A stretch of 39,328 nt of DNA from an uncultured Pirellulaceae bacterium (lineage in GTDB: Bacteria; Planctomycetota; Planctomycetia; Pirellulales; Pirellulaceae): NCBI GenBank assembly GCA_937928215.1, contig CALFWL010000183.1, positions 1 through 39,328 on the forward strand, written 5' to 3'. Shown here in pieces: positions 1 through 8,797 of this stretch. The position numbers and the translations under genes were made by a program. The notes below the pieces were generated by a model, which worked only from the letters and a program-made list of their open reading frames with translations, was not told the DNA's origin and did no database searches. Every line of letters starts with the position of its first letter. Within the stretch, counting starts at the first letter, position 1.

Positions 1-1091
1 GCCTGACGATACTTTTCCAAGGCAGCGTTGTGAATGCCGCGAGCCAGATGAAACCGTTCCTTGACTTCAAGTATCGTTGGGATTCGAACCGGAGGTGTTC
101 CATCACCGGGGACCGAAAGGAAGGCAAGGTGTTCCACTTCGTCGGCTTGAAATCTAAAACTCTGCAGGTCGATCATGGCCCAGCGTGCCGTGCGTGCTGT
201 GTCGGATGAAATCCAAGCCACTTGTTCCATGTCGACGTTGTCGAAATGACCCTGAGCTTGGCCTTGCAAAACAGGTGAGCCGGCGTCGATTTTCAAGGCG
301 CCGGAAAAAGTCACTTCGGTACCCATGATTTCGGTGATCTCAGGCAGCCATTGGCTGGCGAGCCAACAGGGCAAGGCGTCGGTACCTGTATTAAGATTGA
401 TCCACTGCTCAGACAGGTTGGTTCCGTTGGCAGAAGGAATTTTTTCCCGTCGCAACGAGCAGCTGATCACGTTCGGTTCGCCAGCGGGGGTCGGAGCAGC
501 GAGGTTGACCAACTGAAAATCCAAACGGGCCGTGGTTGCCAGTTGAGCGGTTTCCGGAGCAATGCTCGAATCCATGTCGATCAGCGCATTTTCCAGCCAT
601 AGCTCGCGAGGCTTGAGCGAACCAAAATGGTCATCCTTCACGCTGTCAGATTTCACGACCGCCGATTGAATTGAAACGATCCAGCGAGGTTGCACCGAGT
701 GCGATCGAATTACTCGTTCGTTGATCTGGCCGACAATGTGTTGCAGACCGTCACTGGTCAGCCAAATCGAATGGTCGATCTGAACCCGATTGACTTCACC
801 GAACAGAACCCTCAGTTCGGTCGCCTCAAGGATCGGATGACCTTCTGCGTCGAAGAATTTCAACCCGCGAAGAATCGTTTCATTGGGCCCCGGAGTTTCG
901 ACCGAATCAATGCGAGTTCTAACGCCCAGTTGGGACTGAATCCGTTGTTCCCACTGTTCGGCAGTTTGTGGATGCAAAATCTGGTACACCGTGGCCACAG
1001 TCGGCAGCGCGCATAGCAGCAGAAAAGCCAGTCGGCAGACGATGCGTTTCTGATTGTCGCTCCACATGCTGACTTCCTTGTCAGTTTTCAT
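1..1091 (-). CDS. Membrane-anchored AsmA-like hypothetical protein (3' end outside window)
   Basis: An uninterrupted minus-strand reading frame of 363 codons runs from an ATG at 1091 off the left edge, so only the N-terminal part is present. A second in-frame ATG at 1067 is the alternative start; neither has a clear ribosome binding site. Residues about 16-40 form one hydrophobic segment (LAFLLLCALPTVATVYQIL) after a basic stretch, so an N-in membrane anchor or uncleaved signal is likely. What follows is soluble and beta-rich, with phrases such as LGVRTRIDSVETPGPNETIL and VTFSGALKIDAGSPVLQGQA that resemble AsmA/DUF3971-type envelope proteins with repeated beta strands. That family link is by feel only. 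No catalytic motif is visible. The amino acid composition and codon pattern are those of a real gene. Confidence 0.7.
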   Translation of the reverse strand, partial: MKTDKEVSMWSDNQKRIVCRLAFLLLCALPTVATVYQILHPQTAEQWEQRIQSQLGVRTRIDSVETPGPNETILRGLKFFDAEGHPILEATELRVLFGEVNRVQIDHSIWLTSDGLQHIVGQINERVIRSHSVQPRWIVSIQSAVVKSDSVKDDHFGSLKPRELWLENALIDMDSSIAPETAQLATTARLDFQLVNLAAPTPAGEPNVISCSLRREKIPSANGTNLSEQWINLNTGTDALPCWLASQWLPEITEIMGTEVTFSGALKIDAGSPVLQGQAQGHFDNVDMEQVAWISSDTARTARWAMIDLQSFRFQADEVEHLAFLSVPGDGTPPVRIPTILEVKERFHLARGIHNAALEKYRQ

Positions 1092-1766
1092 GACGATAGA
1101 CGGACTCAGATTCTAACGGCGGCTCGGATGATTCTGAAAGAGAATCTGAAGTGCTATCAATCGAGCCCGGTCGGCCGAATAAGACGATCTTTTTCGAGTT
1201 TCCTCGCTTTGTTGGGCCGAGAAAATCGCGTCAGGCAGAAGGCAAACTTAAACCTATCCGTCCGGATGCTGGAATCTCGACAGATTTTCTCCGTCGCTTG
1301 GTAGGTTTAATTCTCCCACTTGCCTTATACAATGGTCAGGTTCAGTTCGGCCAACGTGGTGCGGACGTCGATTCTTTCTGGTGATAGGGTTTCGCTAGGG
1401 AATAACTTGCCGACTTGTCTGCCAGAAACATCCGTATTTCCCGGCTAGAACGTTTGACGAAACGGCGAGCTGTTATTTCGCGAGAACTAACGATGACGAT
1501 TTCATGTCGTGGCAATCTCGATCGATTCTGCTGGGGCAGTATGGCTGTTCCCCAAACCGCCTACTGCGCCGATTTGTAGCCGGTTTCTACTGTGTCACCG
1601 TGCGGTGACCGTCCTGATGACTCATGCGTGGGTCCGTTAGTCTGCCCCGTGGTACATGGGTACGACCATTCAGGTGAGCCATTAACTCTGTCGCCGGGTG
1701 ACTCGTTCGACCGATGATTCTGTCCACCTACCTAAAACGCCTTATCTCAAACGAACCAATAGGACC
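1092..1766. other. Intergenic region with two small inverted repeats
   Basis: About 675 bases separate the AsmA-like gene from prfA. I found no convincing gene; the only plus-strand frame of note (1151-1384) has no recognisable features. Two inverted repeats are visible. GTCACC-GTGC-GGTGAC (1594-1609) is a 6-bp stem with a 4-base loop. TTAAACCTA (1248-1256) is matched by TAGGTTTAA (1302-1310) 45 bases later. Either could be an operator or an untranslated-RNA hairpin ahead of prfA, but nothing else supports a specific role. Confidence 0.4.
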
Positions 1767-2843
1767 ATGAAAGAACTGCTGGACGAGAAACTTGCCCGCT
1801 TCGAAGCACTTGAAGATCAGCTGATGGACCCTGAGGTTCAAGCCGACGGTGCCCGGATGGCGGCTGTGGCTCGCGAACACGGTTCGCTGGCCAAACTGGC
1901 AACCAAATACCGTCGCTTCAAGGAACTGGTTGGCGAAATCAACGAAGTTCGTGAGATGGCTGAAAACGGCGATGGCGACGAACGCGAAATGGCGGAGGAG
2001 GAACTGAACAATCTCCTTCCTGAACGCGAAAAGTTGTGGGACGAATTACTCGACATGACCATTGGCGGTGAAGATGCGAACCGGTCCAGTTGCGTGATGG
2101 AGATTCGTGCGGGCACCGGCGGTGATGAAGCCGCTCTGTTCGCGAGGAACTTGTACGAGATGTACCAGAAGCATTGCGAATCGAAAAAGTGGAAGTTCTC
2201 GCCGTTGGAGTCGAGCACGACCGAATTGGGCGGCTTCAAGGAAGTGACCATTTCGATCGAAGGTGAAGGCTGTTACCGCGAGCTGCAATACGAAAGCGGT
2301 GGGCATCGAGTCCAGCGAGTCCCGGAAACTGAAACCAAGGGACGTACGCACACTTCTGCTGCGACGGTTGCGGTCTTACCCGAGCCGGAAGATGTGGAAG
2401 TCGACTTGCAGCCTGCCGATTACTCGGTTGAACGTTACATCGCGGCCAGCGGCCCGGGTGGCCAACACGTCAACAAAACAGCCTCGGCGGTTCGCATTAC
2501 GCATCATGAAACGGGGATGGTGGTCAAATGTTTCGAAGAACGATCGCAGCACAAGAACTTGGCCAAAGGCTTGCGGCTGCTCAAGTCGAAACTGTACGAT
2601 CACTTCCGACAGCTGGAAGACCAAAGTCGTTCGGATGAACGGAAGAGTCTGGTTGGTTCTGGCGATCGGAGCCAGCGAATTCGGACTTACAACTTTCCAG
2701 AGAACCGCATGACCGACCACCGCGTTGGTTTGACGTTGTACAAGCTGGATCAGATCATTGCTGGTTCGCTTCAGATGGTGACCGACCACTTGATCGACCA
2801 CGATCGCCAGACGCTTCGCAGCGCGATGGGGTCTTTGGATTAA
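1767..2843 (+). CDS. prfA: Peptide chain release factor 1 (RF1)
   Basis: RF1 reads UAA and UAG in the ribosomal A site and triggers peptide release. The 358-residue product has the usual RF1 length when started at ATG 1767; the frame stays open upstream to 1698, but that adds 23 residues not typical of the family. Visible hallmarks are [11 protein letters not shown] (residues 116-126), the stop-codon-reading P-x-T motif as PET (186-188) within [15 protein letters not shown], and the catalytic GGQ (231-233) in [11 protein letters not shown]. PxT rather than SPF marks RF1, not RF2. prmC follows after 3 bases, so the pair is almost certainly an operon. Regulation is not evident beyond the palindrome at 1594. 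Confidence 0.97.
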   Translation: MKELLDEKLARFEALEDQLMDPEVQADGARMAAVAREHGSLAKLATKYRRFKELVGEINEVREMAENGDGDEREMAEEELNNLLPEREKLWDELLDMTIGGEDANRSSCVMEIRAGTGGDEAALFARNLYEMYQKHCESKKWKFSPLESSTTELGGFKEVTISIEGEGCYRELQYESGGHRVQRVPETETKGRTHTSAATVAVLPEPEDVEVDLQPADYSVERYIAASGPGGQHVNKTASAVRITHHETGMVVKCFEERSQHKNLAKGLRLLKSKLYDHFRQLEDQSRSDERKSLVGSGDRSQRIRTYNFPENRMTDHRVGLTLYKLDQIIAGSLQMVTDHLIDHDRQTLRSAMGSLD

Positions 2844-2846
2844 CTA

Positions 2847-3731
2847 ATGACAAACCCCGAAGATCAAGCTTGGACCATCAAGCGGCTTTTGGAGTGGACG
2901 ACGGACTATTTCCAGAAAGTCGATGCGGATACACCAAGGCTGGAAGCAGAAGTCCTCCTAGCCGAAGCGTTGGGCTGCCAGCGGATCGAGTTGTATACTC
3001 AGTTTGACCAAGTTCCCGATGCAGAGCCGGTGGCCAAGTATCGAGATTGGGTCAAACGCCGCGCGGCGGGCGAGCCAGTCGCTTACATCGTTGGCCATCG
3101 AGAATTCTATTCCCTGCGTTTTACGGTTGATTCGAGTGTTTTGATTCCTCGACCGGAAACCGAACATCTAGTGATTGCCGCCATCGAAGCCTGTCAGCAG
3201 GTCGACGATCGCCCCATCCGAATTCTGGATGTCGGAACGGGAAGCGGTTGCGTTGCTGTCGCTTTAGCAAAACATGTCGAAAGCGTGAAAATTGGAGCGA
3301 TCGATCTTTCGTCCGATGCGATCGCGGTCGCTCAGCAGAACATTGATCAGCACGAGGTAGGTGATCGAGTCAAATGTTTTACGGGTGATTTGCTTCAAGC
3401 CTTACCCGCAGGTAGCCAGCCGGTGCATCTGATCGTCAGCAATCCTCCGTATATCGGGTTGAAGGAACAGGGCACCGTTGACGCGAACGTGGATCAATTC
3501 GAACCCGCGATGGCGTTGTACGGTGGTGACGACGGAACCGACGTGATCGAGCGATTGATTGTTCAGTCGGTTGACATGCTGCTACCCCGAGGCGTTTTGA
3601 TTTTCGAAACCAGTCCGATCATCATGGACGCGTGCCTGAACCTCGTGAACGTTTGCAGCGAGTTCGCTTCGTGTGATGTCGTGAAAGACTACTCAGGCCA
3701 TCGCCGAGTTGTTATCGCGCGAAAGATATAA
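2847..3731 (+). CDS. prmC: Release factor glutamine methyltransferase
   Basis: PrmC (HemK) uses S-adenosylmethionine to N5-methylate the glutamine of the GGQ motif of RF1 and RF2, raising termination efficiency. The 294-residue protein has the family layout: an N-terminal helical substrate-binding domain (1-85), the SAM-binding glycine motif DVGTGSGC (128-135), an acidic ribose contact (GAIDLS, 150-155), and the catalytic NPPY (199-202) that defines glutamine N-methylases. PRPETEHLV (101-109) is also typical. The ATG lies three bases beyond the prfA stop, so the substrate and its modifying enzyme are co-transcribed and perhaps translationally coupled, an arrangement common in bacteria. Confidence 0.96.
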   Translation: MTNPEDQAWTIKRLLEWTTDYFQKVDADTPRLEAEVLLAEALGCQRIELYTQFDQVPDAEPVAKYRDWVKRRAAGEPVAYIVGHREFYSLRFTVDSSVLIPRPETEHLVIAAIEACQQVDDRPIRILDVGTGSGCVAVALAKHVESVKIGAIDLSSDAIAVAQQNIDQHEVGDRVKCFTGDLLQALPAGSQPVHLIVSNPPYIGLKEQGTVDANVDQFEPAMALYGGDDGTDVIERLIVQSVDMLLPRGVLIFETSPIIMDACLNLVNVCSEFASCDVVKDYSGHRRVVIARKI

Positions 3732-3835
3732 CATCTGGCGCGGTTGTTTCAGTTTCGGTTGGGTTAACGGCGAGACTCACGGCTGGGCGTCGATAGTCAG
3801 GATGGCCTTGGTCATTTGTCCACCCTGATGTATCC

Positions 3836-4783
3836 ATGCGAAAAACCAAACTCGGCTTACGAAAAACGGGTGTCGAGCCCGAGAAGCTTCCTGATGCCGG
3901 GGACCGGTGGGGCGACTCCTTCATCGACTACCTGCGCAGCGAGTGTCAGTTGTCGGCAAACACCGTATTGGCTTATGGCCGGGATATGGTTCGATTTTTC
4001 GGCTGGGTCGGCAGACGCGATGTGCCATCGTTGAACGTACAGGAGCTTTCGGACTTCGTTGGTTTTCTCAGCGACTTGGGACTCGCACCCGCGTCGATCG
4101 CTCGCACGATTGTCGCGGTCAAGATGTTCTACCGATATCTGCAGTTGGAAGGCGTCATCGTCGACAACAAAGTCGAACTGTTGGGCAGCCAGAAGTTGTG
4201 GCAGCGAATCCCGGAAGTTCTGTCACCCAAGGAGGTCGATCGATTCCTGCGTGCGCCCAAGAAGATCGAAATCTACCATTGGCGCGATCGAGCGATGCTG
4301 GAAATGCTGTATGCGACGGGCTGTCGAGCGTCCGAGATTTCCAACCTGAGAATCCGAGACCTTCACCTGAACGAACGCTATTGCAAGTGCCACGGGAAAG
4401 GTAACAAACAGCGCATGGCTCCGATCGGTGATGCTGCCGTCGAGGCGGTGACTGACTATTTGAAAAGGCAACGTCCTCGCCTGGCTGCGTTGAATCCTTC
4501 AGAGGACGACTGGCTGTTTCTTTCGCGTGGCGGTCGGCGGATGCGGCGCGAGGCGATCTGGGAACTGGTCAAGAAGTACGCCTTGATTGCCGGTATCCCG
4601 GCTTCGATCAGTCCGCACACCATGCGGCATAGTTTTGCGACTCACTTGCTTGCTGGAGGAGCCGACCTGCGACAAGTGCAGGAGATGCTCGGGCACGCGA
4701 GTATTGCAACGACTCAGATTTACACGCATGTGGATCAGTCACGGCTGAAGAAAGTTCACGATCAGTTTCATCCACGAGCGTGA
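3836..4783 (+). CDS. xerD: Tyrosine recombinase XerC/XerD type
   Basis: This is a chromosome-dimer-resolution type site-specific recombinase. The 315-residue protein has a SAM-like N-terminal core-binding domain (about 25-115, SANTVLAYGRDMVRFFGW) and a C-terminal catalytic domain. The catalytic set is complete: R164 (TGCRASEI), K188 (GKGN), H261 and R264 (HTMRHSFATH), H287 (LGHASI) and nucleophile Y296 (TTQIYTHV). The first 20 or so residues extend beyond the usual 298-residue XerD length, so a later start cannot be excluded, but no internal ATG precedes the conserved domain. XerD is favoured over XerC on general resemblance, with moderate certainty. It stands alone, 104 bases after prmC, and converges on the next gene. 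It is probably housekeeping rather than a mobile-element integrase. Confidence 0.9.
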   Translation: MRKTKLGLRKTGVEPEKLPDAGDRWGDSFIDYLRSECQLSANTVLAYGRDMVRFFGWVGRRDVPSLNVQELSDFVGFLSDLGLAPASIARTIVAVKMFYRYLQLEGVIVDNKVELLGSQKLWQRIPEVLSPKEVDRFLRAPKKIEIYHWRDRAMLEMLYATGCRASEISNLRIRDLHLNERYCKCHGKGNKQRMAPIGDAAVEAVTDYLKRQRPRLAALNPSEDDWLFLSRGGRRMRREAIWELVKKYALIAGIPASISPHTMRHSFATHLLAGGADLRQVQEMLGHASIATTQIYTHVDQSRLKKVHDQFHPRA

Positions 4784-4824
4784 AGCAGCCGTTCAAAAAT
4801 AGCGTCTACGATCGACATAGGCGA

Positions 4825-5292
4825 TCAACTTTCCTGAGACTCCCAGTGTTGGATCACGCTGGATCGGTTCACCAAATAAGGCACGATCGGATTGAGAATC
4901 TGTCCCTGCCGCGTGACGCCGTCGCAGACCGCCGCCGAGTCAATCCAGAAGCAGGAATCGTCGCCTTGGAGCTGTTCGAGCACTTTCGCGCGATAAATCT
5001 CAACGTTGTAAAACGCAGCGACAATGTGAGATTCCTCCGTGTAACCGGGCAAACGATCAATGAACTCAAGATTCATTTGAGCCATGTTCGCGACTAGGAA
5101 ATCACGTTTCCGATCGAGGTTCAATTCCCAACTGATCTCGCGAGCGACGGTTTCTCGGAAAGACTCTTTTTCCAATCGATCCGCAATAATCAGGCTGGGC
5201 TTTTCTCCGCTGTTGCCGTGTTTGACAAGCCAGCGAAGTGATCCAGATTCGGTGCTGCGAATCAGCGCGATGGCGAGTTCGGTCTTTTTCAT
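4825..5292 (-). CDS. Nudix-like protein with degenerate Nudix box
   Basis: The 155-residue product begins MKKTELAIALIRSTESGSLRW, a typical first strand of a Nudix fold that carries a ligand. Residues 37-59 align with the Nudix box (G-x5-E-x7-RE-U-x-EE-x-G-U). E43, R51, E52 and E56 are kept, but the leading G is alanine (A37), the first glutamate of the EE pair is tryptophan (W55) and the last G is asparagine (N58). Metal binding and hydrolysis may therefore be weakened or lost. The rest (HIVAAFYNVEIY and a C-terminal helix) fits a Nudix domain. The ATG at 5292 is the only good start. It is convergent with xerD, with 41 bases between stops. Substrate unknown. Confidence 0.65.
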   Translation of the reverse strand: MKKTELAIALIRSTESGSLRWLVKHGNSGEKPSLIIADRLEKESFRETVAREISWELNLDRKRDFLVANMAQMNLEFIDRLPGYTEESHIVAAFYNVEIYRAKVLEQLQGDDSCFWIDSAAVCDGVTRQGQILNPIVPYLVNRSSVIQHWESQES

Positions 5293-5791
5293 CTCAACAT
5301 CCTTATCACAAACGATCTCCGATATGACAGTTCGTTGAAAGTAATGTGTCCAATCATCAAATGCTACCGCAAATTGACCGACGGCAATGTTTTCAAAATC
5401 CGTCCCGGTGCTTTGAGGCTACTAAAAGTTCGAGTTAGGAAAAAACGCAATCCGTTGGGCGACGATAACTTATGTGGTTGCAAACCCGGACATTTAACTG
5501 TGACAAAGCACTGGTGCAGACGCGTCACCACCGTCAAGCAAAAGAAGATTGACTTGCGGTTTGTGAAGCCATTCTCTGATGAGCGGTACATCAACTTTAT
5601 GCGACGGCGGTTTTTCACACGAACGATTTTGTTGCAAGTCGTCAGATTGAGCGTTTGGTAGTCGCATTTAATGCGGTTCTGTCGGAGGTCGCTGACCAAT
5701 GAAACTCCCTTGCATCGTTTCATTGGCTGTTTTGCGGATCGAATTTTCCTGTTAGACGAACAGCGGGTGCTTAGCCGGGTCTGGAATTGAG
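5293..5791. other. Intergenic region, nothing recognised
   Basis: Roughly 500 bases between the Nudix-like gene (divergent) and the tail-anchored protein gene. Open frames on both strands (5335-5661 plus, 5364-5798 minus) translate to basic, low-order sequences without family resemblance or start signals and look non-coding. I see no tRNA, terminator or array here. It may hold promoters for both flanking genes. Confidence 0.35.
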
Positions 5792-6268
5792 GTGGCAAGA
5801 ATTTTTAAAAATCGAGTTACCGAGAAAGACATTCGAAATTGGTTGGACCGCAACGGGTTCTTTGGTCGAGCGGCCGAAATCACCGATCTGGAATTGCACG
5901 CGATCAAACGCCCGGGGTGGAGGCAGGTTTTTCGCTTCACCGTGAAAGCAAAGCCTGTGAAAGCAAAGCCAAATTCGGGTTCCGAATGGATCGATTCCAG
6001 TTCCTCCAATCGGCAGGGGAGTCGCCAGTCGGACCGTGAAGTTCGGTATGGGGTCGTCTTGGACGACCAGCGGAAACGCACCGAAGCACAGCAGACCCAA
6101 ATTTTCATCTTCGAATCGATTGACGAACGCGATGAAGTACTCGACGATCTGTCGGTTGATATGTTGACTTGTTCTACAGGGCAGAACGGCGACCTGATTG
6201 TGTTGGCGGTTGTGGTGGTGATTTTTGTGGTAGTTGCTTTGCTGCTGGGAAGTTTGGTTGGAAATTGA
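5792..6268 (+). CDS. Hypothetical tail-anchored membrane protein
   Basis: The 158-residue product starts at a GTG (5792). Residues 1-130 are hydrophilic. A single strongly hydrophobic segment near the C-terminus (about 134-156, LIVLAVVVVIFVVVALLLG) ends four residues before the stop, so the protein should be anchored by its tail with its bulk in the cytoplasm. FIFESIDERDEVLDDL looks like a folded alpha/beta element. A 15-base tandem duplication (5942-5956 and 5957-5971) encodes VKAKP twice. The stop overlaps the start of the DUF1499 gene (ATGA), so the two are probably translated together. I do not recognise the family. Confidence 0.65.
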   Translation: MARIFKNRVTEKDIRNWLDRNGFFGRAAEITDLELHAIKRPGWRQVFRFTVKAKPVKAKPNSGSEWIDSSSSNRQGSRQSDREVRYGVVLDDQRKRTEAQQTQIFIFESIDERDEVLDDLSVDMLTCSTGQNGDLIVLAVVVVIFVVVALLLGSLVGN

Positions 6269-6765
6269 TGAAACGAAAGTTTAGCGTTCGGAGGTTGTCA
6301 ATTCGTTTTGGTTTTCTGGTGCTGCTTGCGATGACGGGCTTGTTTGGAATCAGTTGGTCGGCCAAGTTGCCGAAGTTTCCTGCGGAGGCCGATGGTGAAC
6401 GCTTTGCAGCTTGTCCCGCCAGCCCGAATTGTGTTTCGACTCAGGCGACGTCCAGCGAGCAAAGGATGGAGCCGATCTTGTGGGAGGGCTCAACCGCGGA
6501 TGCGGTGAACGAGATCAAGCGAACGATGGCACGCCAATTCTCTCGCGCCGAACTTGCGGCAGAAAAGCCGGGCTATTTGAGATACAAGGTGTCGAGCTTT
6601 GTGTTCAGGTTTGTTGACGATGTTGAATTTCTATTCAACGAAAAACTGAACCGCATTGAGTTTCGTTCGGCGTCTCGGGTCGGCCACTCTGACCTTGGAG
6701 CCAACCGTCGGCGGATGAACCAGTTCGTGGCAGCGTTCGAAAATCGTGCAGATCAGCTTGACTGA
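6268..6765 (+). CDS. DUF1499 family protein
   Basis: The ATG at 6268 overlaps the preceding stop by one base (ATGA), which decides the start; an upstream in-frame extension to 6169 lies inside the previous gene. The 165-residue protein has an N-terminal hydrophobic segment (about 12-32, FGFLVLLAMTGLFGISWSA) acting as signal or anchor. The DUF1499 core follows: CPASPNCVSTQA (47-58) near the start, and DDVEFLFNEKLNRIEFRSASRVGHSDLGANRRR towards the end. Those two motifs are diagnostic of the family, whose biochemical role is unknown. It should act at the outer face of the cytoplasmic membrane. Its last 13 bases overlap the convergent MOSC gene. Confidence 0.85.
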   Translation: MKRKFSVRRLSIRFGFLVLLAMTGLFGISWSAKLPKFPAEADGERFAACPASPNCVSTQATSSEQRMEPILWEGSTADAVNEIKRTMARQFSRAELAAEKPGYLRYKVSSFVFRFVDDVEFLFNEKLNRIEFRSASRVGHSDLGANRRRMNQFVAAFENRADQLD

Positions 6766-7244
6766 ATCTTCAACGCGACCGAATCTCCCACGCAAATCGT
6801 TCCCGGCTGATCGACATACGCGGTGATTCCTCCGTGACCTCGCATGGCACAGTACCCGCCCGCCCCGAGATTTTCTTCCATGCGGCTGCAAGGATGGCAA
6901 TTGCCTGTTCCAAACAAGACAGCATTGCCTATCTTGAAATGCTGGTCTTTCAAAGCCTGTAGGTTGATCCCTGATACCACGATGTTGCGGCGGACGAGCC
7001 CCGGATCGAGAGCGCTCAGTCGTAGAATCGACATGACGACGGCGAGATGTTCTTGCTGGATCAGCGTGACTTGACGTTTTGCGTTGATCCCCCCAGAAAA
7101 GCGATCACCGGACAAACCGGTGGTCGTCGCCTCGACCGAGGGCACGACAATGAGATTCGCTCGACGTTCGGGGCGAACCCCGATCCACTCAACACGTCCC
7201 GTTTGTGGGATCGTGGTCAGCAATTGTTTCATTTCCAAGCCCAA
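6753..7244 (-). CDS. MOSC domain protein
   Basis: MOSC domains (molybdenum cofactor sulfurase C-terminal type) bind Mo-cofactor-like or sulfur-carrying groups through a conserved cysteine. The 163-residue single-domain protein shows the family signatures RVEWIGVRPERR (first strand), GLSGDRFSGG with the following RQVTLIQQEHL, and GTGNCHPCSRMEENLGAGGYCAMRGHGGI near the C-terminus, including the conserved cysteine pair and the closing G-D-V strand (ICVGDSVAL). It resembles the short stand-alone YiiM/YuaD-like group more than sulfurases. The start may be 7244 or the methionine four codons later. Its 3' end overlaps the DUF1499 gene by 13 bases. Target unknown. Confidence 0.88.
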   Translation of the reverse strand: MGLEMKQLLTTIPQTGRVEWIGVRPERRANLIVVPSVEATTTGLSGDRFSGGINAKRQVTLIQQEHLAVVMSILRLSALDPGLVRRNIVVSGINLQALKDQHFKIGNAVLFGTGNCHPCSRMEENLGAGGYCAMRGHGGITAYVDQPGTICVGDSVALKIQSS

Positions 7245-7416
7245 AATGTTGCTCCTTGACAGGATTGGTCGAGATGCGATGTCGTCAACGGGCTGTCATT
7301 CTACTAAACTCAAGACACATTCCGACGATGGAAAACGGAATCGTTCGCAGGGTTGACCTGCCGATACTCGCTTTCCAGATCACCCCAACGGCAGACGACC
7401 AGGAAATCTCAAACGC

Positions 7417-8334
7417 ATGACCACGAGCAAGTTCATCTGGATGAATGGGGAAATGATCCCCTGGGAGAATGCCACCGTTCACGTGATGGCTCACGCGCTG
7501 CATTATGGTTCGAGCGTGTTCGAAGGCCTGCGGTGCTACGACACGCCCAACGGGCCTGCGATTTTTCGCCTAAGCGCTCACACTCGCAGGCTATACGATT
7601 CCGCCAAGCTTTATCGTTTCGAGATTCCGTACGAAGCTGCCGAAATTGAGCAAGCATGCATTGAGGCAATACGGCAGAATGACCTGACCAATGCGTACAT
7701 CCGCCCGCTCGTTTTTCTTGGGGCTGGGTCGTTGGGCGTGGTCCCAAACGCGGACGTTCCTGTTGACGTGATGGTGGCGGCCATCGAATGGGGCGCTTAT
7801 TTGGGCGAAGAGGGGATCAACGAAGGCATCGACGTTTGCATTTCGTCCTGGCAGCGCACGACCAGCGCCGCGCTGCCGGTGCTGGCCAAGGCCGGCGGGC
7901 ACTACCTGAACGCTCAATTGATCGGTGGTGAGGCTCGACGACACGGCTACGTTGAAGGTATCTCGGTGACGGCACGCGGCACCGTCAGCGAAGGTTCCGC
8001 CGAGAACCTGTTTGTTGTGCAGGACGGAAAAATCCTCACGCCTCCGCTAACCGCATCGATTCTAAGCGGCATCACACGCGACTCAGTCATGACGCTGGCT
8101 AGGCAATTGGGTTACGAGATCACCGAAACGGAACTGCCGCGAGAATTGCTCTACATTGCAGACGAAGTATTCCTGACTGGCACCGCCGCTGAGGTGACAC
8201 CGGTTCGCAGCATTGATCAAATCAAAATTGGCAACGGATCACGCGGCCCAATCACGGAAGCACTTCAGTCCGCATTCTTTGGTTTGTTCAATGGCCAAAC
8301 CAAAGATCAATGGAACTGGCTGACAAGGGTGTAG
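7417..8334 (+). CDS. ilvE: Branched-chain amino acid aminotransferase
   Basis: This fold-type IV PLP enzyme catalyses the last reversible step of leucine, isoleucine and valine synthesis, with glutamate as amino donor. The 305-residue length is normal. Motifs: MNGEMIPWENATVHVMAHALHYGSSVFEGLR (9-39), the PLP lysine K158 in LAKAGGHYLNAQL, GGEARRHGYVEG (170-181), and VSEGSAENLF (190-199), where the common G is alanine. The C-terminal FLTGTAAEVTPVRSID is the cofactor-phosphate region of the family. EARRHGY and VSEGSxEN favour IlvE over D-amino-acid transaminase or aminodeoxychorismate lyase. It stands alone, divergent from the MOSC gene with 172 bases between them. Confidence 0.94.
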   Translation: MTTSKFIWMNGEMIPWENATVHVMAHALHYGSSVFEGLRCYDTPNGPAIFRLSAHTRRLYDSAKLYRFEIPYEAAEIEQACIEAIRQNDLTNAYIRPLVFLGAGSLGVVPNADVPVDVMVAAIEWGAYLGEEGINEGIDVCISSWQRTTSAALPVLAKAGGHYLNAQLIGGEARRHGYVEGISVTARGTVSEGSAENLFVVQDGKILTPPLTASILSGITRDSVMTLARQLGYEITETELPRELLYIADEVFLTGTAAEVTPVRSIDQIKIGNGSRGPITEALQSAFFGLFNGQTKDQWNWLTRV

Positions 8335-8447
8335 CTTGCACTTAGGACCGTCGGAACTTTAAGTGGGCGGCCAATCGTTCAAAAGCCCGTCGTAGTTACG
8401 GACTCAAAACTCATACCCCGTCACCAATTGTTCCGAAGTTCCTTAAC

Positions 8448-8669
8448 TTAATAGTGCGGTGGCTTTTCGGATTCGGGGTCGCGAGGTGATTCAGGTCGCT
8501 GCGATTCCTTGAATTGATCGGTCAGCTTGGCAAAGGCCTGTTGGAGCCGCTCGTTTTTATTTGCGAGTTCAATCACGACCTCGTTGAGTTGATCGTAATC
8601 ATTTTGCAAATGCATTAACGACAACTCCAGTTTCTGTAGGCGGTCTTCGTTGTTCGATGAACTTCCCAT
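8448..8669 (-). CDS. slyX: SlyX family coiled-coil protein
   Basis: Started at ATG 8669 the product is 73 residues, matching the usual SlyX length of about 72; an earlier in-frame ATG at 8714 would add 15 residues. It is one amphipathic helix or coiled coil with heptad-like spacing (EDRLQKLELSLMHLQNDYDQL, then VVIELANKNERLQQAFAKL) and ends in a proline-rich tail with the family's hallmark PPHY terminus. SlyX function is not established. It lies downstream of the permease gene's mirror position and converges on ilvE. Between ilvE and slyX (8335-8447) a stretch beginning CTTAGGACCG resembles one end of the dispersed repeat described at 20774. Confidence 0.8.
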   Translation of the reverse strand: MGSSSNNEDRLQKLELSLMHLQNDYDQLNEVVIELANKNERLQQAFAKLTDQFKESQRPESPRDPESEKPPHY

Positions 8670-8797
8670 GTCGATGTTTGGCCCTTTGAGGTTATCTGAA
8701 CGATCGCGAATCAATAAGTCGCCGGAAGAACAGGATTCAACGCCGATTTTACGCGAGCGAAATCAAATCGGGCAGTTACTGTTGGGCAAGTCCTAGA

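Noticed and set aside
3836-4783. XerD-like recombinase as a mobile-element integrase
   Set aside because: Size and motifs fit housekeeping XerC/XerD, no tRNA or att repeat adjoins, and flanking genes are core.
5364-5798. Minus-strand 144-codon frame between the Nudix-like and tail-anchored genes
   Set aside because: Basic, low-order sequence overlapping another weak frame on the other strand; neither resembles a protein family.
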